Assembly: GCA_004028765.1 (NCBI GenBank)
Contig: SAIX01000049.1
Location: 1-64,000, forward strand
Source: Chitinophagaceae bacterium
GTDB taxonomy: Bacteria > Bacteroidota > Bacteroidia > Chitinophagales > Chitinophagaceae
Reading direction: 5' to 3'
Length of the DNA: 64,000 nucleotides
The notes under the pieces were generated by a model. That model was not told where the DNA came from, did no database searches, and was given only the letters and a program-made list of their open reading frames with translations. A program made the position numbers and the translations under genes. This document shows, one piece after another, positions 18,058-26,022 of the stretch (its first letter is position 1; every line of letters starts with the position of its first letter).

Positions 18058-18131
18058 GGTGTTGATTTTACACGTTGAAGATAAAGATTGGATATGATAA
18101 ACTGAAGCGCTTGTTACGGTATCTTAGCAAG

Positions 18132-18605
18132 ATGCACCGTCTTATACTGATTTTTATTTTTTTCGCTTCCGCAATCGTTTGCTGTAAAACGCCACATACC
18201 ATGAATCCAACACATCATGCATTTCGTTTAAAGCCCGGGCAGGACCTGCGTGTATCCATCGACAGTTTTGTAAAAGCCGCCGGCATTAAAGCGGGATGGA
18301 TCGCTACCTGTGTGGGCAGCCTTACGGATTACCATATCCGGTTTGCCAACCAGGAAAAAGGATATAGCGATAAGGGACATTTCGAGATCGTAAGCCTCGT
18401 AGGTACGGTTTCGGTGAGTGGTTCACATTTGCATATTGCATTGTCTGACAGCACCGGTAAAACCATCGGCGGGCATTTACTGGAAGGATGTAAAATTTAT
18501 ACGACTGTAGAAATTGTGATCAGCGAAACAAAAGATCTTGTTTTTAAAAGGGAAAAAGATGGCAGCACACCCTGGGAAGAGCTGCAGGTAAAGAAGCGGG
18601 AATAA
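18132..18605 (+). CDS. Exported PPC/DUF296-domain protein, probable lipoprotein
   Basis: 157 residues from ATG 18132; the track start is a TTG 57 bp earlier. The N-terminus MHRLILIFIFFASAIVCC is a hydrophobic stretch ending in a lipobox-like cysteine. The rest is a PPC (DUF296) domain: LKPGQDLRVSIDSFVKAAGIKAGWIATCVGSL, SLVGTVSVSGSHLHIALSD and GGHLLEGCKIYTTVEIVI, with the conserved histidines that bind metal in known structures. PPC domains were first described in plant AT-hook proteins; bacterial ones are usually cytosolic. An exported form is unusual, and its function is unknown. Confidence 0.8.
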   Translation: MHRLILIFIFFASAIVCCKTPHTMNPTHHAFRLKPGQDLRVSIDSFVKAAGIKAGWIATCVGSLTDYHIRFANQEKGYSDKGHFEIVSLVGTVSVSGSHLHIALSDSTGKTIGGHLLEGCKIYTTVEIVISETKDLVFKREKDGSTPWEELQVKKRE

Positions 18606-18635
18606 TTTTTACATCGTAATGCTGACAAAATCATT

Positions 18636-18675
18636 TACCAAAAAGGGGCTTCCGTACGGAAGCCCCTTTTTGGTA
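18636..18675. terminator. Bidirectional terminator
   Basis: A perfect 40-bp palindrome (arm CCAAAAAGGGGCTTCCGT and its complement) lies between the convergent PPC gene and the S9 peptidase gene. The stem is GC-rich at its tip and ends in A/T tracts on both sides, so it can stop transcription from both directions. Confidence 0.9.
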
Positions 18676-18692
18676 AACATCTGTAAACAATA

Positions 18693-21113
18693 TTATTTTC
18701 CTCCTTTTACATATTTCTCCAGCCACTGGTATTGTTCCCATAGCATATGCAGCAGGTTTTCCTTGCCACGATAGCTGTGCGCTTCATAAGGTAAGAATAC
18801 AAAACGTACCGTTCCGCCATTCCCTTTGATGGCAGCAAATAAACGTTCGCTATTAATGGGAAAGGTTCCGGTATTGTCATCTGCTTCACCATGTATCAGC
18901 AGGATCGGTGTTTTGATTTTATCGGCATAGCTGAACGGGCTCATTTCATAATACAGTTTAGGAGCCTGCCAGTAAGTGCGGTCTTCATTCTGGAAACCGA
19001 ATGGGGTAAGTGTGCGGTTGTATGCACCACTCCGTGCAATACCTGCTTTAAAGAGATTGGTATGCGCCAGCAGGTTGGCTGTCATAAATGCGCCGTAGCT
19101 ATGCCCGCCAACCGCCATCCTGTTTTTATCGCCCACACCCATTTCCACTAATTTATTAATCGCAGCTTCTGCATTGAGTTGTAATTGTGCAACAAAATCA
19201 TCGTTTGGTTTTTTATCCGGACCCGTGGAAACGATCGGCATTTCTGCATTGTCGAGAACGGCATATCCCTGTGTTACATAAAAGATGGGAGATGCCCAGC
19301 TGATGGCAGTAAAGCGGTCTTTGCTTCCGCGTACCTGTGCGGCATCTGCAGCGGAATTGAATTCTCTCGGATAAGCCCACATCAAAACGGGAAGCGGCCC
19401 GTCTTTTTCTTTGTTATATCCTTTGGGAAGGTAGAGATCGCCGGTGAGATCAACCCCATCGGCTCTTTTGTATTTGATCTTTTCTTTGGTAACGCCTTCC
19501 ATCTGCGGATAAGGATTAACAAAGCTGGTGATCGCTTTGTCGGCCATCCGCAATACAAGGTTTTTGATATAATAATTGGGAACTTCTTTCTGCGATTCAC
19601 GGCGGGTAAGCAAAACAAGTTTATCCGCATCGATCACGTCTTCCACCACTTCAAAAACACCTTCCTGGCAGCGCCAGATAATTTCATTCTTTTTACCCGC
19701 AAGATCAAACTTGGCGAGGAAGGGAAGATCGCCTTTGGGCGAAGAACCCGTGGTGTTGTTCATCAATATTTTTGTTCCATTGTCTGTGGTCTGTATCGCT
19801 GGTCTGCCGAATTTATTCCGGGTTAATACCGGGCTGCCGGGATTGTTATACGCATCGGTCTGATTGCGTTCGTATAACAATTCCATTGCGCCGGTAGCAG
19901 TATTAAAACGGCTTACCCTGTTCATCTGTTTGGTACGGGAAATTTCGGCTACCAGCGATAATGATGCATCGCCCCAGGTAGTGCCTGCATACCGCATTTT
20001 GGTTTTGAAAAGTTCTTTTGCTTCGCCGGTAAAAGGGGCGCTCAATGCATATACGGCATCATGGTATTCCACGTTGGTTTTGATCAAACCACCATCCAGT
20101 GGCATGGCCCATGTAATAGTAGCAGGTTCATCATCGCGCCAGTCGAAAGCACGGGCTACATTTTGTGTGTTATCGTAGCCCGATGGGGTTCCTTCGGTAG
20201 AAGGAAGTTCTGCAAGCACTTTCACTACTTTACCCGTAAGATCGGTAATGGCAACGGTTGAAGGAAAGCCATTGGCGGTAACGAGATAAGAGAATGGTTT
20301 TTTGATGGTGCGCACCAACATGTATTTTTTATCAGGTGAAATAGAAAAGCTGCTGATCAAACCCGCTTTCCCGATATTGGTTTCAACTCCGTTTTTATTT
20401 TGTACAAGTTGGGTGGTTGCATAAAATTCAAACAACTGCTCATCGTAAGGTGATTTGATCAGGTCCTGGAAAGTGGGACTGGGCGCGGCTTTGCCAAGAT
20501 TCTGCTGTACCGTTGGCCCTTTTGGCGTAATGGGGCGTTTGGCTGCATTGGTAGCGGGCTGGGTAGCTGTTTTGTACAACAGCGTATTATCATCCACCCA
20601 TGTATAGCTTTGCCCGAGTACTGCATTCAAAGGTTGTTTGTTGATCTTGGTGGCTTTTTTGGAAGCGATGTCGATCACATACAGGTCCACACGCGAACCG
20701 GTTGTATTGGTGAAGGCAATCTTTGTTTCAGAAGGGTTCCAGGTTGCGGCACCGGCGAGCATACCTGCGGGCAAACCTGCAATAGGGAATTCCTGGTTGC
20801 TTTTGATATTTTTTAACCTGAAATCATTCACAAAAGACTGCCTGCTGGGCGAATAATTATTCGGGTTCAGTCGTAAACCCGCGATGCGGATTTCGGGCTG
20901 GCCCAGTTCTTCCACTGTGGGATAAGAATTGCGTTCGCTTAACAGCATCCATTCTGCTTTGCTGTCGATGCGTACGCCGGGTGTAGGTTTGGCTAACAAC
21001 AGCTCAGCGATTTCTTTGGGAGGAGTTTGGTAACTCACGGCATCCTGTGCTTTTGGGCCGCTGAATGCCAGCAAAAGCAGGCAGCCTGCCAGGATCGGTT
21101 TTAGATTTCTCAT
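18693..21113 (-). CDS. S9-family serine peptidase (prolyl-oligopeptidase fold)
   Basis: 806 residues with a signal peptide (MRNLKPILAGCLLLLAFSGPKAQ). A beta-propeller (about 100-540) is followed by the alpha/beta-hydrolase domain. The nucleophile is in GGHSYGAFMTANLLAH, the acid in ILLIHGEADDNTG and the histidine in FLPYEAHSYRG. The sequence resembles the glutamyl-endopeptidase-like S9D branch. It is probably periplasmic. It follows the GH16 gene by 28 bp on the same strand, so they may be cotranscribed. It ends at the strong terminator 18636-18675. Confidence 0.9.
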   Translation of the reverse strand: MRNLKPILAGCLLLLAFSGPKAQDAVSYQTPPKEIAELLLAKPTPGVRIDSKAEWMLLSERNSYPTVEELGQPEIRIAGLRLNPNNYSPSRQSFVNDFRLKNIKSNQEFPIAGLPAGMLAGAATWNPSETKIAFTNTTGSRVDLYVIDIASKKATKINKQPLNAVLGQSYTWVDDNTLLYKTATQPATNAAKRPITPKGPTVQQNLGKAAPSPTFQDLIKSPYDEQLFEFYATTQLVQNKNGVETNIGKAGLISSFSISPDKKYMLVRTIKKPFSYLVTANGFPSTVAITDLTGKVVKVLAELPSTEGTPSGYDNTQNVARAFDWRDDEPATITWAMPLDGGLIKTNVEYHDAVYALSAPFTGEAKELFKTKMRYAGTTWGDASLSLVAEISRTKQMNRVSRFNTATGAMELLYERNQTDAYNNPGSPVLTRNKFGRPAIQTTDNGTKILMNNTTGSSPKGDLPFLAKFDLAGKKNEIIWRCQEGVFEVVEDVIDADKLVLLTRRESQKEVPNYYIKNLVLRMADKAITSFVNPYPQMEGVTKEKIKYKRADGVDLTGDLYLPKGYNKEKDGPLPVLMWAYPREFNSAADAAQVRGSKDRFTAISWASPIFYVTQGYAVLDNAEMPIVSTGPDKKPNDDFVAQLQLNAEAAINKLVEMGVGDKNRMAVGGHSYGAFMTANLLAHTNLFKAGIARSGAYNRTLTPFGFQNEDRTYWQAPKLYYEMSPFSYADKIKTPILLIHGEADDNTGTFPINSERLFAAIKGNGGTVRFVFLPYEAHSYRGKENLLHMLWEQYQWLEKYVKGGK

Positions 21114-21141
21114 ACAGTTTTGTTTAGTTGTATTGTTCCGG

Positions 21142-21921
21142 TTATTGGTATACTCTCACATAATCCACTTCCATTTTTACCGGGTATATTGTTTCATCCA
21201 CGCCTTTTTGCCCGCCCCAGTCGCCACCCACGGCAATGTTCAGCAGCAGGTGAAATGGTGCATTAAAAGGCCAGGCTTCTTTTCCGGTATGTTCATTTTT
21301 GAAAGTGAAATAGGGTTTGCTGTCTACCGAGATCGTAATACTTTCCGCATCCCAGTCGAGCGAATACACATGAAACGCATCCCCGAAATCAGGAACGGAA
21401 GTAGTGGCAGTTTTCTGCGTGCCGATGCTGTGAAAATATTTCCGGGTATGTGCCGATGCATGGATCACGCCCGGATTGTATCCTACATGCTCCATGATAT
21501 CGATCTCCCCGTCATCGGGCCATTTCAATGGCGTAGTGGATCCGAGCATCCAGATAGCGGGCCAGGTACCCAGCCCTTTCGGCAACTTAGCCCGGACATC
21601 GATATGGCCATAGGTCCAATCGCCCTTGCCTTTTGTAACAAGGCGGGCAGAAGTGTAATGATTGGTGCCGTTTTTTTCTTTCCGGGCTTCAATAATGAGG
21701 TAACCATTTTCCACACGTGCGTTTTCGGCTTTGCGGGCTGTATAATACTGGAGTTCGTGGTTGCCCCATCCGTTTCCGCCCACATCATAACTCCATTTGG
21801 TGGAATCGGGTAAACCTTTGTAATTGAATTCATCGCTCCATACCAGCTTCTTTTTATCCTGTGCTATAGAAGCACTGTAACAGGCAAGGCTGCAGAGTAT
21901 AACAACTGTAAGTTTTCTCAT
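21142..21921 (-). CDS. GH16 endo-beta-glucanase (laminarinase-like)
   Basis: 259 residues with a signal peptide (MRKLTVVILCSLACYSASIAQ). The catalytic motif appears as GEIDIMEHVG, with the two glutamates and the aspartate of family 16, next to WPAIWMLGS. The surrounding pattern (WSDEFNYKGLPDSTKWSYDVGGNGWGNHELQYY) is that of beta-1,3-glucanases. It is a secreted or periplasmic enzyme that cleaves laminarin-type glucans. The position upstream of an S9 peptidase is probably an operon without functional link. Confidence 0.92.
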   Translation of the reverse strand: MRKLTVVILCSLACYSASIAQDKKKLVWSDEFNYKGLPDSTKWSYDVGGNGWGNHELQYYTARKAENARVENGYLIIEARKEKNGTNHYTSARLVTKGKGDWTYGHIDVRAKLPKGLGTWPAIWMLGSTTPLKWPDDGEIDIMEHVGYNPGVIHASAHTRKYFHSIGTQKTATTSVPDFGDAFHVYSLDWDAESITISVDSKPYFTFKNEHTGKEAWPFNAPFHLLLNIAVGGDWGGQKGVDETIYPVKMEVDYVRVYQ

Positions 21922-21999
21922 CAGGTCAGTTTTTACGGATCAACAATATACTTACAAACCGCTACCCGGTTACATGAAATCGGTAAGACCCCAAAAAAA

Positions 22000-22031
22000 T
22001 TTGCCTGAAAACCTTTTGGGTATTAGCTTTG
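22000..22031 (+). promoter_or_regulatory. Promoter of the his leader and operon
   Basis: TTTG (22000-22003), 20 nt, TAGCTTTG (22024-22031): exact match to TTTG-N19/20-TAnnTTTG. The ATG of the leader peptide begins eight bases after the last base of the -7 box, so the transcript should begin at or within a few bases of the start codon. Confidence 0.8.
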
Positions 22032-22038
22032 CCGCATC

Positions 22039-22089
22039 ATGAAAAGTTTTACGCACAAACATCACCATCATTTCTTACCCCGCGGGTAA
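22039..22089 (+). CDS. hisL: Histidine operon leader peptide
   Basis: A 16-codon ORF too short for the track: MKSFTHKHHHHFLPRG. Five of seven consecutive codons are His (54-56 and 60-71). It lies between a good promoter and the hisG gene and is followed by a terminator. The role, as in classical attenuation, is to let the ribosome stall at His codons when charged tRNA-His is scarce. The stop codon TAA sits inside the pairing segment GGGTAAGC, which decides between antiterminator and terminator. Confidence 0.85.
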   Translation: MKSFTHKHHHHFLPRG

Positions 22090-22156
22090 GCTGTTGGTGT
22101 TTTGTGCAGGTCACAATAAAACATTAAAGGGCTTACTCCAGGGTAGGCCCTTTTTA
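22074..22156 (+). terminator. his operon attenuator
   Basis: Four pairing segments can be read. Segment 1 CTTACCC (22074-22080) pairs with segment 2 GGGTAAG (22084-22090) around a 3-nt loop. Segment 2, as GGGTAAGC (22084-22091), can instead pair with GCTTACTC (22131-22138). Segment 3 AAAGGGCTTAC (22126-22136) pairs with segment 4 GTAGGCCCTTT (22143-22153), an 11-bp stem with one G-U, followed by a T-run (22151-22155). A ribosome stalled at the His codons leaves segment 2 free, forming the antiterminator; a ribosome at the stop codon covers 1 and 2 and lets the terminator form. Confidence 0.85.
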
Positions 22157-22181
22157 TTTTCCCGGAAGGGAAGCAAACCAA

Positions 22182-23063
22182 ATGAATATGTCAAATACCA
22201 TGAATATTGTTAAACTGAAACTGGCGATCCAGAAAAGCGGCCGCCTGCACGACGATTCGATACGGCTGCTGAAAGAATGCGGTATCGATATCAGCAATGG
22301 CGTAAACAAACTGAAGGCGGAAGCCAGCAATTTCCCGATCGAAGTATATTTTTTACGCGACGACGATATCCCGCAATACGTAGAAGATGGCGTGGCCGAT
22401 ATCGGTTTTGTAGGAGAGAACGTGGTGTATGAAAAAAAGAAAAAAGTGACCGTTGCCGAAAAACTGGGCTTTGGAAAATGCAGGCTGAGTGTGGCGGTAC
22501 GGAAAAGTGAAGCCTTTACCGGCCCTTCTTTTCTGGAAGGGAAAAAAATTGCCACAAGTTATCCTGTGATCCTCGGAGACTATCTGAAAGCAAATAATGT
22601 AAATGCAGAGATACATGAGATCAGTGGCAGTGTTGAAATTGCACCGGGTATCGGCCTGGCCGATGCCATCTGCGACCTGGTAAGCAGTGGCTCCACTTTG
22701 TTTATGAACGGGTTAAAGGAAGCAGAAACCATCCTGCAATCACAGGCCGCGCTGATCAAAAACCAGGGGCTATCTGCAGAGCAGGAACAACTGATCGCGA
22801 GATTGTTGTTCCGTATTCAATCCGTAAAAAAAGCGAAGAACAATAAATACATTCTCCTGAATGCCCCGAATGAAAAACTGAAAGAGATCATTTCATTGTT
22901 ACCCGGAATGAAAAGCCCGACGGTATTGCCGCTGGCAGAAGAAGGCTGGAGCAGTGTACACAGCGTGCTGAATGAAAACGAATTCTGGGACATCATTGAG
23001 CAACTGAAAGCTGCGGGAGCACAGGGGATACTAGTGGTGCCGATTGAAAAGATGGTGGTGTAG
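22182..23063 (+). CDS. hisG: ATP phosphoribosyltransferase (long form)
   Basis: 293 residues, first step of histidine synthesis: ATP plus PRPP gives phosphoribosyl-ATP. KLKLAIQKSGRLHDDSIRLLKECGI opens the catalytic domain, and the PRPP loop is in ATSYPVILGDYL...EISGSVEIAPGIGLADAICDLVSSGSTL. Residues from about 215 form the HisG_C regulatory domain of the long form, which binds histidine, so this enzyme is feedback-inhibited and needs no HisZ. It is first structural gene after the attenuator. A 128-bp gap with repeats follows before hisD. Confidence 0.96.
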   Translation: MNMSNTMNIVKLKLAIQKSGRLHDDSIRLLKECGIDISNGVNKLKAEASNFPIEVYFLRDDDIPQYVEDGVADIGFVGENVVYEKKKKVTVAEKLGFGKCRLSVAVRKSEAFTGPSFLEGKKIATSYPVILGDYLKANNVNAEIHEISGSVEIAPGIGLADAICDLVSSGSTLFMNGLKEAETILQSQAALIKNQGLSAEQEQLIARLLFRIQSVKKAKNNKYILLNAPNEKLKEIISLLPGMKSPTVLPLAEEGWSSVHSVLNENEFWDIIEQLKAAGAQGILVVPIEKMVV

Positions 23064-23191
23064 GGGAGGTAGGAGTTAAAAGTTAGGAGTTAGAAGTTAA
23101 AAGTTAGAAGTGAAGGTGGGGCTCTCTGCGAAACTTCGCGGCCTTCGCGGCTCTGCGTTGAAAAATATTTTTTATCTCGAACCAAATATAC
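23064..23191. repeat. Repeat words between hisG and hisD
   Basis: AGGAGTTAAAAGTTAGGAGTT runs followed by CTCTGCGAAACTTCGCGGCC, members of the window-wide families. No terminator or promoter was recognised, so hisD probably still depends on the hisG transcript. Confidence 0.65.
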
Positions 23192-24469
23192 ATGCAACAA
23201 ATAAAATACCCGGCCAAAGATCAATGGTCTTCCATATTAAAAAGGCCGGTGATCGATAACAGTTCCTTACAGCAAACGGTAAAAACCGTGATGGAACAAG
23301 TGCGGATGAACGGTGATGAAGCGATCAGAAAATACAGCTTACAATTCGATGGCGTTGCACCCGATGATTTTTTAGTGCCTGCAGAAGATTTTGCTACCGC
23401 TGAAAAAGCCGTTTCTGCAGAACTGAAAAAAGCGATACAACAGGCGGCTGCCAATATCCGTCTCTTCCATGAACAACAGGTTACAAAGCCAGCTGTTGTT
23501 GAAACCATGCCCGGTATCCAATGCTGGCGCAGTTCAGTGGGAATTGAAAAAGTAGGGCTGTATATTCCGGGCGGTACGGCACCATTGTTCTCTACCATCT
23601 TAATGCTCGCGATCCCCGCGAAGATCGCCGGTTGTAAGGAGATCATTTTATGTTCCCCCCCAGGAAAAGATGGCAAACTGAACCCCGCAATTCTATATGC
23701 CGCATCGCTGACAGGTATCACGTCAGTATATCGCATAGGAGGTGTACAGGCCATTGCTGCAATGACCTACGGCACAGAAACCATTCCCAAAGTGTATAAA
23801 ATTTTTGGTCCGGGTAACCAATATGTAACCTGCGCCAAACAACTGGCACAACAGGAAGGTACCGCCATCGATATGCCCGCCGGGCCGAGTGAAGTATGTG
23901 TAATGGCAGATGATACTGCCGATCCCGTTTTCATTGCCGCCGATCTGTTGAGCCAGGCCGAACATGGGGCCGACAGCCAGGTATTACTGGTGAGCACTTC
24001 GCCTGCAATCATCGATGTAGTTGAAAAAGAACTTTCTCGGCAACTGGATCTTTTGCCAAGAAAAGAATTTGCGGCAAAAGCTTTGCAGAACAGCAAAGCC
24101 GTTTTACTGAATAACAGGGAAGAAATGATTGAATTGGTAAACGAATATGCGGCCGAACACCTGATCATTTCCTGCGCGGAGGAAGATGCAGTTGCAGAAC
24201 GCATCATAAATGCAGGCTCTGTTTTTCTTGGTAATTATTCGCCCGAAAGCGTGGGTGATTATGCAAGCGGCACCAATCATACACTTCCTACCAATGGCTA
24301 TGCCCGGGCATACAGCGGAGTGAGTGTGGATAGTTTCGTAAAAAAGATCACGTACCAGAAATTAACGAAACAGGGCTTGCATCAGATTGCCGCTGCTGTT
24401 GAACAGATGGCAATGGCCGAAGGCCTGGAAGCACATGCCAATGCCGTTCGGGTAAGGATCCAGTCATAA
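23192..24469 (+). CDS. hisD: Histidinol dehydrogenase
   Basis: 425 residues; oxidises histidinol to histidine in two NAD-dependent steps. Family motifs are complete: GLYIPGGTAPLFSTILMLAIPAKIAGC, FGPGNQYVTCAKQLAQ, DMPAGPSEVCVMAD, AEHGADSQVLLVS (Zn ligands) and EYAAEHLIISC near the C-terminus. SGTNHTLPTNGYARAYSGVSVDSF is the usual late signature. Ten bases separate it from the GNAT gene downstream. Confidence 0.97.
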   Translation: MQQIKYPAKDQWSSILKRPVIDNSSLQQTVKTVMEQVRMNGDEAIRKYSLQFDGVAPDDFLVPAEDFATAEKAVSAELKKAIQQAAANIRLFHEQQVTKPAVVETMPGIQCWRSSVGIEKVGLYIPGGTAPLFSTILMLAIPAKIAGCKEIILCSPPGKDGKLNPAILYAASLTGITSVYRIGGVQAIAAMTYGTETIPKVYKIFGPGNQYVTCAKQLAQQEGTAIDMPAGPSEVCVMADDTADPVFIAADLLSQAEHGADSQVLLVSTSPAIIDVVEKELSRQLDLLPRKEFAAKALQNSKAVLLNNREEMIELVNEYAAEHLIISCAEEDAVAERIINAGSVFLGNYSPESVGDYASGTNHTLPTNGYARAYSGVSVDSFVKKITYQKLTKQGLHQIAAAVEQMAMAEGLEAHANAVRVRIQS

Positions 24470-24479
24470 AAAAAGCACT

Positions 24480-24899
24480 ATGTTCGAATACAAACTCATC
24501 GCGAAGGAAAATATGCAGAGCATTATCCCGCTGCTGCAGGTTCTGAATGATAAGATCGAAAGAAAAATACTGGAAGAAAGGCTTGCAGAAATGCTGCAGC
24601 GGGGATATGAATGCCTCGGTGTATATGATGGCGAAAAACTTATCGGCATCTGCGGGATATGGATACTTGTAAAATATTATGCCGGCCGCCACATCGAGCC
24701 CGATAATGTAATGATACTGCCTGAATACCGCAACAGGGGCATTGGCGAGGAAATGATGCAATGGATATATGCGTATGGCCGTTCAAAAGGTTGTGTGTCA
24801 TCTGAACTGAATTGTTATACCACGAACAGCGGCGGCCAGAAATTCTGGGCCAACGAAGGATATAAAATACTGGGGTTTCACTACCAAAAAAATCTGTAA
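24480..24899 (+). CDS. GNAT-family N-acetyltransferase in the his operon
   Basis: 139 residues. The acetyl-CoA site is in NVMILPEYRNRGIGEEMMQWIYAYGRSKG, followed by the typical last strand NSGGQKFWANEGYKILGFHYQK. Gaps of 10 bp on each side (hisD before, hisC after) put it firmly in the operon. The substrate is unknown. It could acetylate an intermediate or simply travel with the operon; no histidine-pathway step needs an acetyltransferase. Confidence 0.85.
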   Translation: MFEYKLIAKENMQSIIPLLQVLNDKIERKILEERLAEMLQRGYECLGVYDGEKLIGICGIWILVKYYAGRHIEPDNVMILPEYRNRGIGEEMMQWIYAYGRSKGCVSSELNCYTTNSGGQKFWANEGYKILGFHYQKNL

Positions 24900-24909
24900 A
24901 AGAAAAAAT

Positions 24910-25965
24910 ATGGCATTTGATCTCGATACATTTGTAAGGCCCAATATCAAAAAACTTATCCCGTATTCTTCCGCCAGGGATGAATTCAGCGGGGAGGCAA
25001 AAATATTTCTCGATGCGAATGAGAACAGCCTTGGCTCACCATTGCTCAAATGGTATAACCGATACCCGGATCCACACCAGCTTGCGATCAAGAAAAAACT
25101 GGCGGTGATAAAATCCATCGGTGCGGAACATATTTTTCTCGGCAATGGCAGCGATGAATGTATCGATCTTTTATTCCGCAGCTTTTGTGAACCGGGAAAA
25201 GACAATGTGATCATTTGTCCGCCCACCTATGGTATGTATGAAGTATCTGCCAATATCAATGATGTGGCGATCAGGAAAGCGCCGTTGCTGGATGATTTTC
25301 AACTCAACCTCGCACATATCGAAACACTGGCGGATGCCAACACAAAACTCATCTGGCTTTGTTCTCCCAATAACCCGACGGGCAATGCATTGAACAGATC
25401 CGATATTGAAATGGTGCTGAATAATTTTGAAGGGATCGTTGTGATCGATGAAGCCTATATCAATTTCTCGAAACAGAAATCATTTATACAGGAACTGGCC
25501 GATTATCCGAACCTCGTTGTATTGCAGACACTGAGTAAGGCATGGGGCCTGGCCGGGCTTCGGCTCGGGATGGCATTCGCTTCTGAAGCCATTATCGGGA
25601 TTCTTGATAAAGTAAAACCTCCTTATAATATCAATCAAGCCACACAGGAACTGGTGCTGAAAGCACTGGATGAAGTGGGGCAGGTAAATGATATGATCCG
25701 CCTGCTGGTGGATATGCGCGATGCACTTGCCGATGTGTTCCGGTCGATGCCAACCGTGGAGAAAGTATATCCCTCCGATGCCAATTTTTTCCTGGTAAAG
25801 ATCAGGGAAGCCAGGAAAATCTATGAATTTTTACTCGGGAAAGGTATCGTGGTGCGCGACAGGAGCCATGTGAAACTGATTGAAGACTGTCTGCGTATCA
25901 CCGTTGGCACAGAACAGGAAAACACGCAGCTGGTGGAAGCGATGCAGCAATGGTATGAACAATAA
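24910..25965 (+). CDS. hisC: Histidinol-phosphate aminotransferase
   Basis: 351 residues, a PLP enzyme of fold type I that turns imidazole-acetol phosphate into histidinol phosphate. LDANENSLGSPL at the start, WLCSPNNPTGNALNRSDI and VVIDEAYINFS in the middle. The PLP lysine is in LQTLSKAWGLAGLRLGMAF and the phosphate-binding arginine in LRITVGTEQEN. Length and motifs are normal. After it comes a 57-bp gap and then two redox genes before hisB. Confidence 0.96.
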   Translation: MAFDLDTFVRPNIKKLIPYSSARDEFSGEAKIFLDANENSLGSPLLKWYNRYPDPHQLAIKKKLAVIKSIGAEHIFLGNGSDECIDLLFRSFCEPGKDNVIICPPTYGMYEVSANINDVAIRKAPLLDDFQLNLAHIETLADANTKLIWLCSPNNPTGNALNRSDIEMVLNNFEGIVVIDEAYINFSKQKSFIQELADYPNLVVLQTLSKAWGLAGLRLGMAFASEAIIGILDKVKPPYNINQATQELVLKALDEVGQVNDMIRLLVDMRDALADVFRSMPTVEKVYPSDANFFLVKIREARKIYEFLLGKGIVVRDRSHVKLIEDCLRITVGTEQENTQLVEAMQQWYEQ

Positions 25966-26022
25966 ACAAAACCGCCGGGTATCTGTTTTCATTGTAATTT
26001 CAAAGCCCAAATAAATACTGTT

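Noticed and set aside
19185-19826. 213-residue ORF antisense to the S9 peptidase
   Set aside because: The peptidase frame carries intact catalytic motifs; this is a shadow.
21133-21813. 226-residue ORF antisense to the GH16 gene
   Set aside because: Covers the GEIDIMEHVG-coding region on the other strand; no protein family recognised.
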